Shown here in pieces: positions 1 through 8,894 of a stretch of DNA of 45,959 nt. The translations under genes and the position numbers were made by a program. Each line of letters begins with the position of its first letter. Position 1 is the first letter of the stretch. This DNA is from Deltaproteobacteria bacterium. GTDB taxonomy: Bacteria > Myxococcota > JADLHZ01. The stretch spans positions 1 to 45,959 of the forward strand of contig JADLHZ010000134.1 of NCBI GenBank assembly GCA_020848545.1. The letters run 5' to 3'. A model generated the notes under the pieces. That model made no database searches and was not told the DNA's origin. It saw only the letters and a list, made by a program, of their open reading frames with translations.

Positions 1-1
1 G

Positions 2-79
2 CGCGGTCATGGACACGGTCAGGGTCGCGTGCGCGGCCAGGGCGCGGGAGGCCAGGGCCATGGACCGGGTCAGGGCTAA
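2..79 (+). CDS. C-terminal tail of a Gly/His/Gln-rich protein (partial)
   Basis: One frame is open from the window edge to a TAA at 77-79 and encodes only Gly, Gln, His, Arg, Pro, Ala and Val, with recurring GQG and GHG units. At DNA level GGYCAGGG recurs about every 15-18 bases. Such tails are common at the ends of surface or RNA-binding proteins, but the body of the protein lies outside the window. Two other frames are also open here because the DNA is repetitive, so the frame is chosen on composition alone. Confidence 0.3.
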   Translation, partial: RGHGHGQGRVRGQGAGGQGHGPGQG

Positions 80-227
80 GCAGGTCAGGGCCAAGGGCGG
101 CGAGCTAACATTTTTCAACAGCCTGCTCGCCTGAAGGGTGCGCTCTCTGGCGCAGCTCCGCGCGAACAACGCAAAATACCGTGCGGCCGCTGGCAGTTTT
201 CCGAAAATCGAGCGAGAGCGACCCGCG

Positions 228-2168
228 ATGTCCTTGCTGCTCGTCCGCGATCTGTCCTTGGCGTTTGGCGCGCGCCAGCTGCTCGCCGACGTCTCGTTCC
301 CGATCTCGGCCGGCGATCGCGTCGGCTTCGTCGGGCCGAACGGCGCCGGCAAGTCGACGATGATGAAGCTGATCGCCGGCGTCATGCCGCCGGACAGCGG
401 CGGCGTGCAGCTCCAAAAAGGCGCCCGCATCGGCTACTTGCCGCAAGAGATCGCCGGTAGCAGCACAGGCACCTTGCTCGAGAGCGTCCTTGCGTCAGTG
501 CCGCAGCGCGGCGCCTTGCAATCGCAGCTGCGTACGGTCGAGCAGGGGCTCGCGCAAACGACGGTCGAAGCCGAGCAGCTCGAGCTCTCGCAGCAGCTCG
601 CCGACCTGAGCCACGAGCTCAGCGACTTCGAGGCGCAGTTCGGCCCGCACCGCGCGCAGCAGATCCTGAGCGGCCTCGGCTTCACGAACCAGGACTTCGC
701 GCGTCCGCTCGGCGAGTTCTCCGGCGGCTGGCGCATGCGGGCCGCCCTCGCCGGGCTCCTCTTGCAGCAGCCGGATCTCTTGCTGCTCGACGAGCCCACA
801 AACCACTTGGATCTGCCGACGCTCGAGTGGTTCGACGCTTTCCTCGTGCGATCACGCTCGGCGCTCGTCTTGATCAGCCACGATCGCGAGTTCTTGAATC
901 GCCACATCAAGCGCGTCGTCGCCATCGAGCCCGGCGGCGTCCATCAGCACACGGGCGACTACAACAGCTACGAAGAAGCCCGCGAGCTGCGCCGCTTGCA
1001 GAACGAGGCCGCGCGCGAGGCCAACCTCGAGAAGCGCGCCGAGCTCCAGGCGTTCATCGATCGCTTCGGCGCCAAGGCCACGAAGGCGAAGCAAGCGCAG
1101 AGTCGGCAGAAGCAGCTCGACAAGCTCGAGACCGTGCAAGAGATGGCGGTGAACCGCACGCTGCGCTTCCGCTTCCCCGAGGTCGAGCCGTCGGCGCGCG
1201 AGGTGCTGAAGATCGAGCACGTGACCAAGCGCTTCGGCACGCGCGCGATCTACGAGGACGCGACGGCGCTCGTGCAGCGCGGCGATCGCATCGCCATCGT
1301 CGGCAAGAACGGCGCCGGCAAGACGACGTTGTTGAAGCTCGTCGCCAACGAGCTCGCGCTCGACGCCGGCTCGATCAGCGTCGGCCAGCGTGTCGCGCTC
1401 GCGTACTACGCGCAGCACCACGGCGATAAGCTCGACATGAAGCGCACGATCTTCGAAGAGCTCGACGCGGCGTTGCCCGACGCCTCGCCCGCGCGCGTGC
1501 GGCAGGTGGCCGGTGCGTTCATGTTCTCGGGCGACGACATCGACAAGTCGATCTCGGTGCTCTCGGGCGGCGAGCGCGCGCGCGTCGCGTTGGCGAAGCT
1601 GCTCCTCGTGCCGTCGAACTTCCTCTTGCTCGACGAGCCGACGAACCACTTGGATCTCGACTCGTCCGAGGCGTTGATCGGCGCGCTCGCGACGTACACG
1701 GGCACGATGCTCTTCGTCTCACACAACGAGAGCTTCGTGCGGCAGCTGGCGACGAAGATCTGGCAGGTCGAGGACGGTCGCCTCGAGACCTTCCCCGGCG
1801 ACTTCGACGCGTACCTCTACGCGCTGCGCACGCGCCGGCTCGAGATCGAAGCCGAGGCAGCGCCTGCCGCTGAGCGTGACGAGAGCGGCGAAGAGACGCC
1901 GAAGCAACGCCGCCAGCGCGAGGCGCAGGAGCGGCAGCAGAAGTCCGCGCGCGAGAAGCCGGTGAAGGAAGCGATCGCCAAAGCCGAGGCAGAGATCGCC
2001 GCGCTCGAAGCGGCGCAGAAAGACGACGAAGCGCTGCTCGCGTCCCCTGACTTCTACAAGGACTCGGCGCGCGCGGCGGAGGTGTCGAGGGGCTTCGATG
2101 CGCGGCGCCAGAGGATCGAGGCGCTCTATCAAACGTGGGAGTCGCTGCAGCTGCAGCTCGGCGGCTGA
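228..2168 (+). CDS. ABC-F family ATPase, YheS-like
   Basis: A 646-residue soluble protein with two ABC cassettes in one chain and no membrane segment, as in ABC-F translation factors that act at the ribosome. Cassette 1 has Walker A GPNGAGKST, signature SGGWRMRAAL and Walker B LLLLDEPTNHLDL. Cassette 2 has GKNGAGKTT, SGGERARVAL and FLLLDEPTNHLDL. A charged linker separates them, and a Lys/Glu-rich predicted coiled coil forms the last ~90 residues. The SGGWRMR signature and the LRFRFPE linker resemble E. coli YheS more than Uup or EttA. ATG 228 is preferred because the 30 codons before it lack similarity to the family, whose members start just before the first cassette. Convergent with the next gene, with a 2-base gap. 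Confidence 0.9.
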   Translation: MSLLLVRDLSLAFGARQLLADVSFPISAGDRVGFVGPNGAGKSTMMKLIAGVMPPDSGGVQLQKGARIGYLPQEIAGSSTGTLLESVLASVPQRGALQSQLRTVEQGLAQTTVEAEQLELSQQLADLSHELSDFEAQFGPHRAQQILSGLGFTNQDFARPLGEFSGGWRMRAALAGLLLQQPDLLLLDEPTNHLDLPTLEWFDAFLVRSRSALVLISHDREFLNRHIKRVVAIEPGGVHQHTGDYNSYEEARELRRLQNEAAREANLEKRAELQAFIDRFGAKATKAKQAQSRQKQLDKLETVQEMAVNRTLRFRFPEVEPSAREVLKIEHVTKRFGTRAIYEDATALVQRGDRIAIVGKNGAGKTTLLKLVANELALDAGSISVGQRVALAYYAQHHGDKLDMKRTIFEELDAALPDASPARVRQVAGAFMFSGDDIDKSISVLSGGERARVALAKLLLVPSNFLLLDEPTNHLDLDSSEALIGALATYTGTMLFVSHNESFVRQLATKIWQVEDGRLETFPGDFDAYLYALRTRRLEIEAEAAPAAERDESGEETPKQRRQREAQERQQKSAREKPVKEAIAKAEAEIAALEAAQKDDEALLASPDFYKDSARAAEVSRGFDARRQRIEALYQTWESLQLQLGG

Positions 2169-2170
2169 AG

Positions 2171-4231
2171 CTACGGCCCGCACGTGTAGGTGACGTCGAG
2201 CTGCGAATAGGTGATCGAGCCGACGGTGCCCGCCGCGAACACCACCGGCACTTCGCAGCCGTTCACCGTCAGGGCGCAACCGCTGCACGTGCATCCGCCG
2301 GCGATCGCCGCGCTGATCGGCGCCGTCAGCGTGGCGGTCTGCTGCGGCGTATTGAGCAGCTGTGCGACGGAGTACTCTGGCGAGCTGTCGATGGTTCCGA
2401 CATCGATCGTTACGCTGCGCGGATAGCGCGGAAAATACGCATAAATGTCGATCGTCGCGCTGGCGAAGTAGCCGATCCAAACGACCGCGTCGCCGACATC
2501 GCCGTTCGGGGCCGTGCGGCTCACCATGATGCCGGCGTGGCGGATCACGTTGTTCGTGAAGTTCATCTCGCCGAGCGACGCGTGCGAGATGGGATCGATG
2601 ATGACGACGTCGTTCGTCGATGTCGGCGCCGACTCCTTGTAGCGGTTCGCGAACAGGCAACCCGCCGAACAGTCGACGGTGCCGCTCGGCGTGATCGGGA
2701 CAGGGCCGGTCTCGGCATAGGTGAGGCCCGAGAGCAGCTCGGCGCCGGCGAGTGTCGTCGAAGCGGCCAAGGTCGGGGTCGCGAGCTTGTTCCAGCGCTC
2801 GAGGTACCCGAGGCCGCCCGCCGATCCGCCGATGAAGTACAAGGAGCCGGTCGTCGCGGCGAGGCCGAAGATGCCGGTCGTGTCCGACAGCTTCGGCGTG
2901 TCGTCGATGTTCGTGAGGGTGTCGCGGATCGTCGCGCAGCTGCCCCCGAGCGTATCGCCGCGGACGATGCTCATGTCATTCGAAGCGACGGTGTTCGTGA
3001 CTCGGAAGAAGTTCGTCTCGTCGCCCGCCAGGCCGAGCGTGTAGCCGAGGCCGGTGCAGCCTGAGACTCCGTCGGGCCCGCGCACGCCGGCCCAGCTCAC
3101 TTCCTGCGCCGGCGCCGTGTCGAACCTCGTATGGAAGAAGCGAACGCCTTCCTCGCTGCGCCGGTAGAACAAGCCGGTCGCGCGGTCGGGGTTGGCGAGG
3201 GCATAGTTCGTCAGCTGAGGCGTGGGCGCATAGGGCGGCGACTTGCTCACCCCGACGAGGCGCACGGTCGCGGCGCTCACCTGCGCATTCGTCGGCAACG
3301 CGAGCGAACGCGTGTGCGAATTTTTGCCGCTGAACGCCAAGGTTCCGAAGGTGCTGCCGCCGACGAACTGCGTTTGATGGAGCACGCCGCTCGGCGCTGG
3401 GCAGCTGTTGCTCGCGCCGTCACAGACTTCCGGCGGATCACCCGGGCAGCCTGCGGCGCGACACTCGGTGCCGCTGAGCTTGGCGTCCGCGGGACAGACG
3501 CCGCCTGCGTACGACTCGGCCGCGTCGCAGGGTCCCGCCGCGGACCGGCAGACGCCCACGGGGCCGCCGCAGTCGACCGCGATCGTCGTGACGTTCGCGC
3601 CCATCAGCGTGCCGATGCCGCCGGTGATGATGCAGTCCTGCTGTGGGCTCATCGGCGGCGTGCCAACCGCGACGGTGTAACCCGTGCCGTCGAGCAGCGG
3701 CGTCGTGAACGTGAAGCTGCCGTTCGTCACTGGAAGCGCGCTGCCGCCGTTCAGCGTGAGCTGGAGGCCGCTGCCGAGCACGCTCGCCGCCGTGCCGCCG
3801 ATCGTGAAGACGCGCGTCGCGCACGTCACTGACACGCTCGTCACGTTGACGCCGGCGGTGCCTGTGCTGCCGGTCACCGAGCAGTACTGCGCGAGCCCGG
3901 TCGGCTGCGCGCTGACGGCGACCGTGTACTTTGCGCCGATCGCGATTGCGGTCGGGAAGACGAAGGCGCCGTTCATCATGATCGGCAGCGTTTGATCGGA
4001 GGGCGTGAGCGTCAGCGTGAGGCCGCTGCCGGCGAGGCCGCTGACCGTGCCGCCGACCGTCACGGTGGTGTCGCTCGCGCCGGTCGGGCCCGTTTGTCCG
4101 GTGCCCGTGTCGGTCATCTCATTGACGTCGAGGAGCGCGACCTCTTTCGTCCGCGGCGTGACCTGACCGAAGGAGACACATGCCGCCGCTGTGAGGCACA
4201 GTCCTACCCCTTTGAGGGTCGCGCGCGGCAT
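2171..4231 (-). CDS. large Ig-like surface lipoprotein with Gly-X-Thr linker
   Basis: A 686-residue exported protein. The N-terminus has a hydrophobic stretch ending in AAAC (Cys18), a plausible lipobox, followed by a short collagen-like [10 protein letters not shown] linker. Residues about 57-137 and 143-222 are two tandem homologous beta domains, each starting GGT and ending V-x-C, with shared YTVAV and late Cys positions. A Cys-rich patch (about 225-280) follows, then a long beta-rich region ending TYTCGP. I do not recognise the C-terminal domain. The layout is typical of myxobacterial cell-surface lipoproteins. The start at 4231 is only 45 bases from the divergent collagen-like gene at 4276, so both promoters must lie in or near that short gap. 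Confidence 0.75.
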   Translation of the reverse strand: MPRATLKGVGLCLTAAACVSFGQVTPRTKEVALLDVNEMTDTGTGQTGPTGASDTTVTVGGTVSGLAGSGLTLTLTPSDQTLPIMMNGAFVFPTAIAIGAKYTVAVSAQPTGLAQYCSVTGSTGTAGVNVTSVSVTCATRVFTIGGTAASVLGSGLQLTLNGGSALPVTNGSFTFTTPLLDGTGYTVAVGTPPMSPQQDCIITGGIGTLMGANVTTIAVDCGGPVGVCRSAAGPCDAAESYAGGVCPADAKLSGTECRAAGCPGDPPEVCDGASNSCPAPSGVLHQTQFVGGSTFGTLAFSGKNSHTRSLALPTNAQVSAATVRLVGVSKSPPYAPTPQLTNYALANPDRATGLFYRRSEEGVRFFHTRFDTAPAQEVSWAGVRGPDGVSGCTGLGYTLGLAGDETNFFRVTNTVASNDMSIVRGDTLGGSCATIRDTLTNIDDTPKLSDTTGIFGLAATTGSLYFIGGSAGGLGYLERWNKLATPTLAASTTLAGAELLSGLTYAETGPVPITPSGTVDCSAGCLFANRYKESAPTSTNDVVIIDPISHASLGEMNFTNNVIRHAGIMVSRTAPNGDVGDAVVWIGYFASATIDIYAYFPRYPRSVTIDVGTIDSSPEYSVAQLLNTPQQTATLTAPISAAIAGGCTCSGCALTVNGCEVPVVFAAGTVGSITYSQLDVTYTCGP

Positions 4232-4275
4232 CGAAGTCCAAGTGTAGCGCGTTTGCGCCGGGAATCGTAGACTCT

Positions 4276-5220
4276 ATGGCGATGCGCCTCCTGCTCGTGT
4301 GCTTCGGCCTTTCGACGATCGCCGCTCCAGCGCAGGCCGGCGCGCGCTTCATGTTGCAAGGCGAGCTGCGCGATCAGGACGGCGTCCCCGTCGACGGCAA
4401 CGTGCAGATGACGTTCAACCTCAAAGACTCCGCGAACAAGGCGCTGCTCAGCGAGAGCCAAGTGAAGATCGTGCGTGTCGACGCCGGCGCGTTCTCGGTG
4501 ATCATCGGCGACACCCAGCCACTGCCGAGCGCGTTCTTCGGCAACGGCGATCCGGTGCATCTCGCGGTGCAGATCGACGGCTCGTCAGAGGTGTTGTTTC
4601 CGCTCGCTGACGTGGCGCATGCGATGATCGCCGAGCGCTCCGAGCAAGCGGCTTCGCTCGGGAACGTGCCGGCGACGACCTTGAGCGCCTTCTTCGGCGC
4701 GCCACCTTGCGCGATCGGCGAATACCACGCAGGTCTGCTCGCCAACGGCGCTCCGATGTGCGTCACCGCCGGCGGCACCATGGGTCCGCAGGGTTTTTCG
4801 GGTCCGAATGGAGATCAAGGATCCGTCGGTGCAACTGGGAGCACCGGCGCGACCGGCAGCACCGGCGCCACCGGGGCGACAGGCGCGAGCGGCAGCCAAG
4901 GCAACCAAGGCGCTGTCGGGCCGAACGCGCCGACGATCGCGTATCGCTGGGTGAGCGTGATCCATACGCAGCCCTCGACGCAGCCGCGCAGCTGGGGCTG
5001 GTCCGTCAACTGTCCGAGCGGCTTCTACCCGATCTTGGGCTATTGCGATTCGACGACGTGCATGCTGTCGCGCCTCACCGGCACTTTCCGCAGCGCCGGG
5101 GGCATGACGCGGCCGCAATCGACCGCGGGCCCAGGTGGCGGCTACACCTGCAGCGTCAACAACTGCGACGGCACTGGCAACATGGACATCAAGACGAGCG
5201 TGCTCTGCGCCGACTGGTGA
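4276..5220 (+). CDS. collagen-like secreted protein, paralog A
   Basis: A 314-residue protein with a signal peptide ending near AQAGA. Then comes a ~110-residue beta-type head (L-x-G-x-L...G-x-PV-x-G...[15 protein letters not shown]), a neck with FFGAPPC and NGAPMC, and about 17 Gly-X-Y triplets rich in GAT and GST. A Cys-rich tip of ~90 residues ends GGGYTC...CADW. The head, neck and tip match the proteins at 5250-6248 and 6233-7147, so this is one paralogous family, here encoded on the opposite strand. The stalk probably trimerises like other bacterial collagen-like proteins and the tip would be the exposed domain; this is inference. The first codon could also be ATG 4282, two codons later. 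Confidence 0.8.
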   Translation: MAMRLLLVCFGLSTIAAPAQAGARFMLQGELRDQDGVPVDGNVQMTFNLKDSANKALLSESQVKIVRVDAGAFSVIIGDTQPLPSAFFGNGDPVHLAVQIDGSSEVLFPLADVAHAMIAERSEQAASLGNVPATTLSAFFGAPPCAIGEYHAGLLANGAPMCVTAGGTMGPQGFSGPNGDQGSVGATGSTGATGSTGATGATGASGSQGNQGAVGPNAPTIAYRWVSVIHTQPSTQPRSWGWSVNCPSGFYPILGYCDSTTCMLSRLTGTFRSAGGMTRPQSTAGPGGGYTCSVNNCDGTGNMDIKTSVLCADW

Positions 5221-5228
5221 CAGCCGCG

Positions 5229-5261
5229 CACTGACGGATCACTGACCGATCACTGCGGCGA
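5229..5261 (+). repeat. 11-bp direct repeat, three copies
   Basis: CACTGACGGAT, CACTGACCGAT and CACTGCGGCGA follow one another without gaps. They lie between the stop codons of two convergent collagen-like genes, and the last copy overlaps the stop of the minus-strand gene. The repeats are not inverted, so a terminator role is not evident. Confidence 0.5.
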
Positions 5262-6248
5262 CGCGCAGGTCACCCACACGCGCACGGTCGTATTCCCGGT
5301 GGTCGGACAGCCGGTGACCTTGCAGCGAATGCCACCGCCGAAGGGCGCGGCGACGTCGAGCGGCGTCGTATCCGTCGGCGTGATGAAGCTGCTGTTGTTG
5401 TTGTTGACCACCTCTTTGGTGAGCCCGGTGCAGGTGCCGACCATCTCGCATGTTCCGGCGATCGGGTAGCCGCGCCAGTCGCTGGTCGTGGTCCCGGCGT
5501 AGCTGCCGCTGACAGTGCAGAACGCCTGCCACTGCATCGTGCCGAACGGCGTGGTCGAAGTGTTCGAGGCGGTGCGGTAAAAGAACACCGCCGTCGGCGT
5601 CGAGTTGCCGGCGTTGCCGTTGAGGCCAGTCGCTCCTGTTCCGCCGGTGCTCCCGCTGGCGCCCTTCGCGCCGGTGCCGCCAGTGGCCCCGGTGCTGCCG
5701 GTCGCGCCGGTGGCGCCCGTTTGCCCGGCGCTGCCTGTCGCGCCCATGCTGCCGGCGCTCACCGGGGCGCAGACCGGCGCGCCGCTCGCGTAGAGCCCGC
5801 TGATCGCCGATCCGCTCGGGCACGGCGCCGCCGAGAAGAACGCGTCGATCTGCGCGGCTTTGGCTTCGCCGAACATCTCGGCCGTCTTGCTTTCTTCGGC
5901 GTAGGCCGCGCGCGCGGCAGAGGTGAACGGCAGGACGAGAGCCGAGCTGCCGTCGATCGCGAGGGAGAGCCCGAGGGCCGAGCCGCTCGCGAAGATCGCG
6001 CGCGGGATGTCTCCAGCTTTGCCGATCGTCGTCGCGAAAGCGCCATCGCGAAATTCTATGGCCTGCGTTTCGCCGGCCCACGCGGAGCTGACGGCGCCGT
6101 CTTCGGTGATCTTGAACTCGACATTGAACGTGCCGGTGACGACGGCGCCGTCACGCGTCTCGAGCTTGCCGGCGACGGCGAAGAGCGGCGCCGCGATCGC
6201 TGGGAGCGCAACCAGCTGCGCCAGGATCGCGATCATTGCCGCGCGCAT
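5250..6248 (-). CDS. collagen-like secreted protein, paralog B
   Basis: A 332-residue protein with the same plan as its neighbours: a signal peptide ([16 protein letters not shown]), a beta-type head containing LSLAIDGSS, a neck FFSAAPC...SGAPVC, a stalk of about 16 Gly-X-Y triplets (GATGATGST type) and a tip ending [11 protein letters not shown]...VWVTCASPQ. The start at 6248 overlaps the end of paralog C by 16 bases, which suggests translational coupling. A longer reading upstream to 6464 is rejected because the extra 72 residues are Arg-rich antisense-type sequence ahead of a good signal peptide. A second in-frame ATG four codons later is equally possible. Confidence 0.8.
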   Translation of the reverse strand: MRAAMIAILAQLVALPAIAAPLFAVAGKLETRDGAVVTGTFNVEFKITEDGAVSSAWAGETQAIEFRDGAFATTIGKAGDIPRAIFASGSALGLSLAIDGSSALVLPFTSAARAAYAEESKTAEMFGEAKAAQIDAFFSAAPCPSGSAISGLYASGAPVCAPVSAGSMGATGSAGQTGATGATGSTGATGGTGAKGASGSTGGTGATGLNGNAGNSTPTAVFFYRTASNTSTTPFGTMQWQAFCTVSGSYAGTTTSDWRGYPIAGTCEMVGTCTGLTKEVVNNNNSSFITPTDTTPLDVAAPFGGGIRCKVTGCPTTGNTTVRVWVTCASPQ

Positions 6249-7147
6249 ATGACCCTCACCTGGTTGACGGTGCCGCCGCACGGCGAGGCGTCGCAGCGAA
6301 AGCCGCCGCCGTCGACCGCGTTGCCGTTGTTGATCGCTTGGTTGAAGGGCGTGATGTACTGTCCCTGGGCCGCGTGGCACCGCACCCCGCTTATGTAGAC
6401 GTAGCACTCGGAGTCGATCGGAAATCCCACGGAGGGCGAGCCGGCCGCGCCATCGGTCGTGCAATAGACGTCGGTGTTCGGGCCGAAGCGAGAGAGCGCC
6501 GTGATCACCAGTGGTCGTATCGCGCCGGTCGAGCCCGTGGCCCCGGTGTTCCCGGTGTTGCCCGTCGTGCCCGGATCGCCCGTGGCGCCGGTCGCGCCGG
6601 TGCTCCCGGTCGCGCCCGTCTCACCTTTCGGGCCGGTCGATCCCTTCGCGCCGTCAGGGCCCCGCGGGCCGACGCCGGCCGCTTCGCAGATGGGAGCGCC
6701 GCTGCTGTCGAGGCCCCGGATGACGCCGCTCGCGCACGCCGCCGCGCCGAAGAACGCTTCAGGCCTTGCGGCGGTGGTGTTGCCGGCAGCGCGGGCCGTC
6801 CCTGCGAGCGCAGCCCACTCTGCGATCGCGGCGTCGGCGAGCGGGTAAAACATCGTGGGCGTGCCGTCGATCTCGACGCCGATCGCCATGCGCTCGCCAC
6901 CGGAGAAGAGTTGCATCGGCAAGTCGCTGAGGCTGACGTCGAAGCGGCCCACACGCACACGGACGGCGGGACGGTCTTCTTGCCAGCCGCCCTGTCGTTG
7001 GCCGCCGGCGTAGACGGTAAAGCGCATGTCGACGACGTCGTTGACCGGTGCCCCGGCTGTGGTCTCGAGGTAGCCTGTGAGGACGAGCTGAAGGCTCGGC
7101 TCCTGCGGTGTCGCGCCGAGCGCCAACGCCGCGAGCCAGGCGATCAC
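6233..7147 (-). CDS. collagen-like secreted protein, paralog C
   Basis: A 304-residue protein beginning with GTG at 7147, chosen because that codon overlaps the TGA of the upstream lipoprotein gene as GTGA and is followed directly by a short signal-like segment ([11 protein letters not shown]). The head ([17 protein letters not shown]), neck (FFGAAAC...SGAPIC), stalk ([10 protein letters not shown] then GATGSTG units) and Cys-rich tip ([11 protein letters not shown]...VICA) match paralogs A and B. An ATG-initiated reading from 7318 would add unrelated Arg-rich sequence and run through the neighbouring gene. Probably secreted or surface-anchored together with paralog B. Confidence 0.8.
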   Translation of the reverse strand: MIAWLAALALGATPQEPSLQLVLTGYLETTAGAPVNDVVDMRFTVYAGGQRQGGWQEDRPAVRVRVGRFDVSLSDLPMQLFSGGERMAIGVEIDGTPTMFYPLADAAIAEWAALAGTARAAGNTTAARPEAFFGAAACASGVIRGLDSSGAPICEAAGVGPRGPDGAKGSTGPKGETGATGSTGATGATGDPGTTGNTGNTGATGSTGAIRPLVITALSRFGPNTDVYCTTDGAAGSPSVGFPIDSECYVYISGVRCHAAQGQYITPFNQAINNGNAVDGGGFRCDASPCGGTVNQVRVICARQ

Positions 7148-7404
7148 GGCTTGTCCGCCACGGCCGGCAAGGCCTGAATCTTCAGCTGCAAACGAAAGCG
7201 CTCGTTGCTCGTCGTTCCGCCACCGAGGGTCACGCCGGCTTGCACCCCCTGGCTCGGCTCCTGACAGCGACCATTCACGCAGACGAGATCGTTGGCGCAG
7301 CGCCGGTTGGCGTCGCACTCGGCGTTCAGCTGGACTTGGCTCGACGGCACCTGTCGTTGGCAGGCGGCGAGCAGAAGGAAAGTGAAGAGGAGGCCGCGGG
7401 CCAT
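7144..7404 (-). CDS. small Cys-rich lipoprotein
   Basis: An 86-residue protein with a textbook lipoprotein signal: [15 protein letters not shown], lipobox LAAC with Cys15. The mature part contains [18 protein letters not shown], a compact four-Cys motif (spacing 6, 5, 4) of the kind seen in many myxobacterial lipoproteins, then a short polar tail. Its stop overlaps the GTG start of collagen-like paralog C (GTGA), so the two are probably made together. It may anchor or cap the collagen-like products, but nothing in the sequence proves that. An upstream extension is rejected because the signal peptide begins exactly at ATG 7404. Confidence 0.75.
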   Translation of the reverse strand: MARGLLFTFLLLAACQRQVPSSQVQLNAECDANRRCANDLVCVNGRCQEPSQGVQAGVTLGGGTTSNERFRLQLKIQALPAVADKP

Positions 7405-7453
7405 GATTTCGAGAGTGTAGCGCACTCTCTCGGCCGGGGCCACGCGCCGGAGA

Positions 7454-7990
7454 TCAGCGCTTATTCGTATTGTCGACTTTGAAGTCGGCGCGGCGGTTCT
7501 TGGCGAAGGCGTCCTCGCTCTGACCGTTCGCGACGGGCTGCAGCTCGCCGAACGAGATGGTGGCCAAGCGCTCCGACGACACGCCCATCGTCGAGAGGTA
7601 CTTGCGGACGGCGGCGGCGCGTTTCTCGCCGAGAGCCAAGTTGTACTCGGCGGTGCCGCGCTCATCGGCGTGGCCAGCGATCGTCACGTGCAGCGTCTTG
7701 TTCTCTTGCAGGTACTTGGCGGCTTGGTCGAGCTCGGCGCGCGACGTGGCATCGAGGTCGCAAGAGTCATAGCCGAACTGGACCGCGGTGAAGGTGAAGT
7801 TGTTCGGCATGTCCATGGCGGCGGCGGCGTTGATCGTGTCCTTTTCTTTGTCCTGCGTTGAACGATCATCGGTCGTGGCTTTGGGCGCGGCAGCCACTGG
7901 CTTTTCTTCGGTCGCTTTGGTGCATGCGCTCGCACCGAGGACGAGGGCGCCGAAAAGGAAGAGCGAGCTCATGGTGAGACGTGCGAACAT
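7454..7990 (-). CDS. pal: peptidoglycan-associated lipoprotein (Pal/OmpA C-terminal family)
   Basis: A 178-residue outer-membrane lipoprotein. The signal ends in GASAC (Cys23), followed by a charged linker and an OmpA-type peptidoglycan-binding domain from about residue 68. The domain is recognised by FGYDSCDLDA, the Pal hallmark GHADERGTAEYNLALGEKRA, and SFGELQPVANG...FAKNRRADF. In the Tol-Pal system this protein tethers the outer membrane to the wall; no tol genes are visible here. ATG 7990 is preceded by GGAGG eight bases upstream, so the longer reading to 8119 is rejected. It heads the block that continues into the Cys-rich lipoprotein and collagen-like genes, with a 49-base gap, so those products may share its envelope site. 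Confidence 0.92.
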   Translation of the reverse strand: MFARLTMSSLFLFGALVLGASACTKATEEKPVAAAPKATTDDRSTQDKEKDTINAAAAMDMPNNFTFTAVQFGYDSCDLDATSRAELDQAAKYLQENKTLHVTIAGHADERGTAEYNLALGEKRAAAVRKYLSTMGVSSERLATISFGELQPVANGQSEDAFAKNRRADFKVDNTNKR

Positions 7991-8101
7991 AGTCCTTACC
8001 TCCATTGGTGTCCGTAACATGCACATCGCGGCGAAAATCAGGGGTGTCAGACTACACCTTGCGACGTTTATGTACAGTGTAAGTGATCTGCCTCTATGAA
8101 A

Positions 8102-8140
8102 TTGCGTGAAAAATTGCACGAAAAAAGCATGATCTTTTTT
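8102..8140 (+). promoter_or_regulatory. A/T-rich direct repeat plus inverted repeat in divergent promoter region
   Basis: In the gap between pal (minus) and the sigma-like gene (plus), TTGCGTGAAAAA at 8102 is followed at once by TTGCACGAAAAA at 8114. The second copy runs into a perfect inverted repeat, AAAAAAG (8121-8127) / CTTTTTT (8134-8140), with a six-base centre. This is the most A/T-rich spot in the region and could be an operator or promoter element. It could also be a weak hairpin; no test is possible from sequence alone. Confidence 0.4.
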
Positions 8141-8165
8141 GTCTACGCGGAGTTACAACACCCGT

Positions 8166-8888
8166 ATGCATAAGACAGCCTGGTCCGATGCCTTCGAAAT
8201 GGAATGTGAAGCCCGCATCCTCAAGGTGGTGAGCGCCCCGCAGGCGAGCGCCGAAAAGAAGCGCGAGTTCTCGGCGCTCCTGTCGCTCGTTCTCGGCCAC
8301 ATCGATCGCTTCAGCGCGCGTTCGTGGCTGCCAGAAGACGAGGCCGCGAGCGTCGCCCTGTGCGTGGTCGCGCGGCTCGAACGCGAGAACTACAAGAACC
8401 TCGCCGAGTTCACCCGCCGGGCCGTCGAAGAGCGCGCCGCCGGCCGCCGCCCGAGCTTCGAAGGCTGGCTGCGCAAGCTGTCGAAGTGGGAGATCTTGAA
8501 CCGCTTGAACAAGCTCTCCGTCTCGGGCCTGCTCCCGAACGACGAGCGCGGCGCTGAGATCATCGACAACAAGGCGGCGTCGCAGTCGCTGCCGCTCGAG
8601 AAGCTCATCCGCATGCAGCGGCAAAAGCTCGAGCACACCTTGCTCGAGGAAGCGGTCAAGCACTTGGACGATCGCCAACGCACGGCGGTCGTCTTGTACT
8701 GGGAAGGCAAGTCGAACCAGACCGAAGACGGCAAGCGCCGCGAGCAGACGCGCGCGTTGTACGAAGACATCCGCGAGCGCTTGGGCCTCGACAGCGCGGT
8801 CGCAGCCAAAGAGCTCGTGCGCGGCGCGCGACAGAAGCTCGACTTCTGGCTCGAGCGCTTGATGCAAGCTGAAGGCGCCGGCCGCTAG
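8166..8888 (+). CDS. ECF-type sigma-70-like factor with region 4 insertion
   Basis: A 240-residue protein with a region-2-like block (about 45-120: FSALLSLVLGHIDRF...FEGWLRKLSKWEILNRLNKL) and a C-terminal region-4-like block (about 160-235: HLDDRQRTAVVLYWEGKS...YEDIRERLGLDSAVAAKELV). Between the two helical parts of region 4 there is an extra polar stretch of about 15 residues not usual in ECF factors. The gene lies 6 bases before a membrane Ser/Thr kinase gene; known kinase-linked ECF groups are encoded this way. ATG 8166 is used; a TTG at 8139 in the same frame is less likely. No clear ribosome-binding site is visible. Confidence 0.65.
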   Translation: MHKTAWSDAFEMECEARILKVVSAPQASAEKKREFSALLSLVLGHIDRFSARSWLPEDEAASVALCVVARLERENYKNLAEFTRRAVEERAAGRRPSFEGWLRKLSKWEILNRLNKLSVSGLLPNDERGAEIIDNKAASQSLPLEKLIRMQRQKLEHTLLEEAVKHLDDRQRTAVVLYWEGKSNQTEDGKRREQTRALYEDIRERLGLDSAVAAKELVRGARQKLDFWLERLMQAEGAGR

Positions 8889-8894
8889 GACGCC

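Noticed and set aside
4800-6660. Collagen-like repeats as simple tandem DNA repeats
   Set aside because: They are degenerate coding repeats in three paralogs; only the 39247 repeat is perfect at DNA level.
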